From Parachlamydiaceae bacterium (GTDB taxonomy: Bacteria > Chlamydiota > Chlamydiia > Chlamydiales > Parachlamydiaceae), in contig CP058704.1 of assembly GCA_013414685.1 (NCBI GenBank), positions 869,103-877,768 on the forward strand: 8,666 nucleotides of DNA, written 5' to 3'. The notes beneath the pieces are model-generated. The model did not search any database. It was not told the origin of the DNA and worked only from the letters and a program-made list of their open reading frames with translations. The position numbers and the translations under genes were made by a program. Below, one piece after another: positions 7,604 through 8,666 of the stretch (positions within the stretch are counted from its first letter, which is position 1; the number at the start of each line of letters is the position of its first letter).

Positions 7604-8666
7604 ATCAAAGCATTTTAGAAACAGTAAATTCCCCTCAAGATATCAAATCCCTCTCTCTTTCCGATCTTACTCTCCTTGCTAATGAAGTGCGCCAACGCAT
7701 TATAGATGTCATGTCAGTCAATGGAGGTCATTTGGCTTCCAATCTAGGTTCAGTTGAGCTAACCATTGCCCTCCACCGAGTTTTCGATTCGCCTGAAGAT
7801 AAGTTTATATGGGACGTAAGTCATCAAACTTATACTCATAAAATATTGACCGGGAGGAAGGAGCTCTTCCATACAATCCGCCAATTTAAAGGCTTATGCG
7901 GCTTTAGCCATCCTAAAGAATCTGTTCATGATCATTTTTATGCAGGCCATGCCGGGACTGCTCTCTCCTTAGCCCTAGGTGTAGCTAAAAATCGAGATCT
8001 TACTAAACGGACAGAATATGTCATTCCCGTCATCGGTGATGCAACTTTAACTTGCGGGGTTTCTCTTGAAGCTTTAAATAATATCCCAAGAGAATTAAAG
8101 CGTTTTGTTGTAATTCTGAATGATAATGAAATGTCTATCTCTAAAAATGTCGGTGCCATCACACGCATTCTAAGCCGTCTTCTTAGCAATCCTACAACAG
8201 ATAAAATTTATCAGGAGCTTGATACCCTTGTTTCTAAAATTCCAAGCTATGGCCCCACGCTGGCCAAGCAAGGGCATAAAATTACTGAGTCCATGAAACA
8301 TTTAGTCAGCCCTGCTGCGTTCTTTGAACATTATGGATTATCTTATATTGGTCCGATTGATGGTCATGACATCAAAAAAATGGTTGAAGTTTTTGAAGAG
8401 ATAAAAGATGCAAAATGGCCTGTCATCATTCATGTCCTTACCAATAAAGGTCAAGGCATGGAAGAGGCCATCAAAAATCCTATTTCTTACCATGGAGCTC
8501 GACCGTTTAACCCAGGTACCGGCAAGTTTCTTCCAGCTACGACAAATGCCCAGACGTTTCCAAAAATCTTTGGAGCCCATCTTTTAAAAATGGCAGAAAA
8601 CGACCCTAGTGTAATCGCCGTAACCCCAGCGATGTCTGCAGGTTCCTGCTTAGATGAGTTTATGAA
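7600..8666 (+). CDS. dxs: 1-deoxy-D-xylulose-5-phosphate synthase, N-terminal part (partial, 3' end outside window)
   Basis: The frame is open from ATG 7600 to the window end (355 codons of about 620-640 expected). DXS is a thiamine-diphosphate enzyme that joins pyruvate and glyceraldehyde 3-phosphate to make 1-deoxy-D-xylulose 5-phosphate, the first step of the MEP isoprenoid pathway. Seen: [18 protein letters not shown] with the conserved His (residues about 42-59), [16 protein letters not shown] (about 71-86), the thiamine-binding stretch [15 protein letters not shown] closing with LNDNEMSIS (about 149-188), YIGPIDGHD (about 249), HVLTNKGQG and the start of the pyrimidine-binding domain (VTPAMSAGS). 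The conserved catalytic Glu of an A-E-Q-H-A motif lies beyond the window. Two sites differ from the common form: GDA for GDG, and GHAGTALS where many have GHSSTSIS. The start overlaps the xseB stop (ATGA), with purine-rich GGACAGGG just before it. Confidence 0.93.
   Translation, partial: MNQSILETVNSPQDIKSLSLSDLTLLANEVRQRIIDVMSVNGGHLASNLGSVELTIALHRVFDSPEDKFIWDVSHQTYTHKILTGRKELFHTIRQFKGLCGFSHPKESVHDHFYAGHAGTALSLALGVAKNRDLTKRTEYVIPVIGDATLTCGVSLEALNNIPRELKRFVVILNDNEMSISKNVGAITRILSRLLSNPTTDKIYQELDTLVSKIPSYGPTLAKQGHKITESMKHLVSPAAFFEHYGLSYIGPIDGHDIKKMVEVFEEIKDAKWPVIIHVLTNKGQGMEEAIKNPISYHGARPFNPGTGKFLPATTNAQTFPKIFGAHLLKMAENDPSVIAVTPAMSAGSCLDEFM

Noticed and set aside
7938..8580. Two minus-strand open frames opposite dxs
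   Set aside because: Antisense to conserved DXS motifs, no recognisable protein content.

Overview
The window looks like a piece of a low-GC chromosome from the Chlamydiae, probably an environmental family close to Parachlamydiaceae. The support is the order xseA, (insert), xseB, dxs, which matches from memory the xseA-xseB-dxs order of Chlamydia, plus a divergent DXS active-site sequence and AT-rich coding. This assignment is an inference; only a DXS or XseA phylogeny would settle it.

Layout. Positions 1-255 are the 3' end of xseA (exonuclease VII large subunit). Positions 312-7199 are a tandem array of four related genes that I do not recognise, called units 1-4 here. Positions 7340-7603 are xseB (exonuclease VII small subunit), which overlaps by 4 bases the start of dxs (1-deoxy-D-xylulose-5-phosphate synthase, 7600 to the window end, incomplete). 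xseA, xseB and dxs are all cleanly open.

The array is the interesting part. A complete unit encodes an N-terminal module, a Ser/Gln/Pro-rich linker, an alpha/beta-looking domain A of about 150 residues, a second linker and a related domain B of about 145 residues. Units 1, 2 and 4 have all of these (about 599, 587 and 571 residues after frame repair). Unit 3 starts almost directly at domain A (about 419 residues). As given, every unit is broken by frameshifts: 8, 10, 5 and 4 places. Every one I could align to a sister copy is a loss of bases, mostly one base in an A or T run. I found no in-frame nonsense mutation outside these frameshifts. Adding the missing bases makes each unit an exact multiple of three, ending at the expected stop.

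Sister copies still differ mainly at third codon positions, so the proteins were under selection until recently. The frameshifts are therefore very recent slippage decay, base-calling or assembly error confined to a repetitive stretch, or (least likely) sites rescued by slippage. The function of the family is unknown. A good promoter precedes unit 1, so the array was, or is, transcribed in the same direction as its neighbours. It separates the two exonuclease VII subunit genes by about 7 kb.
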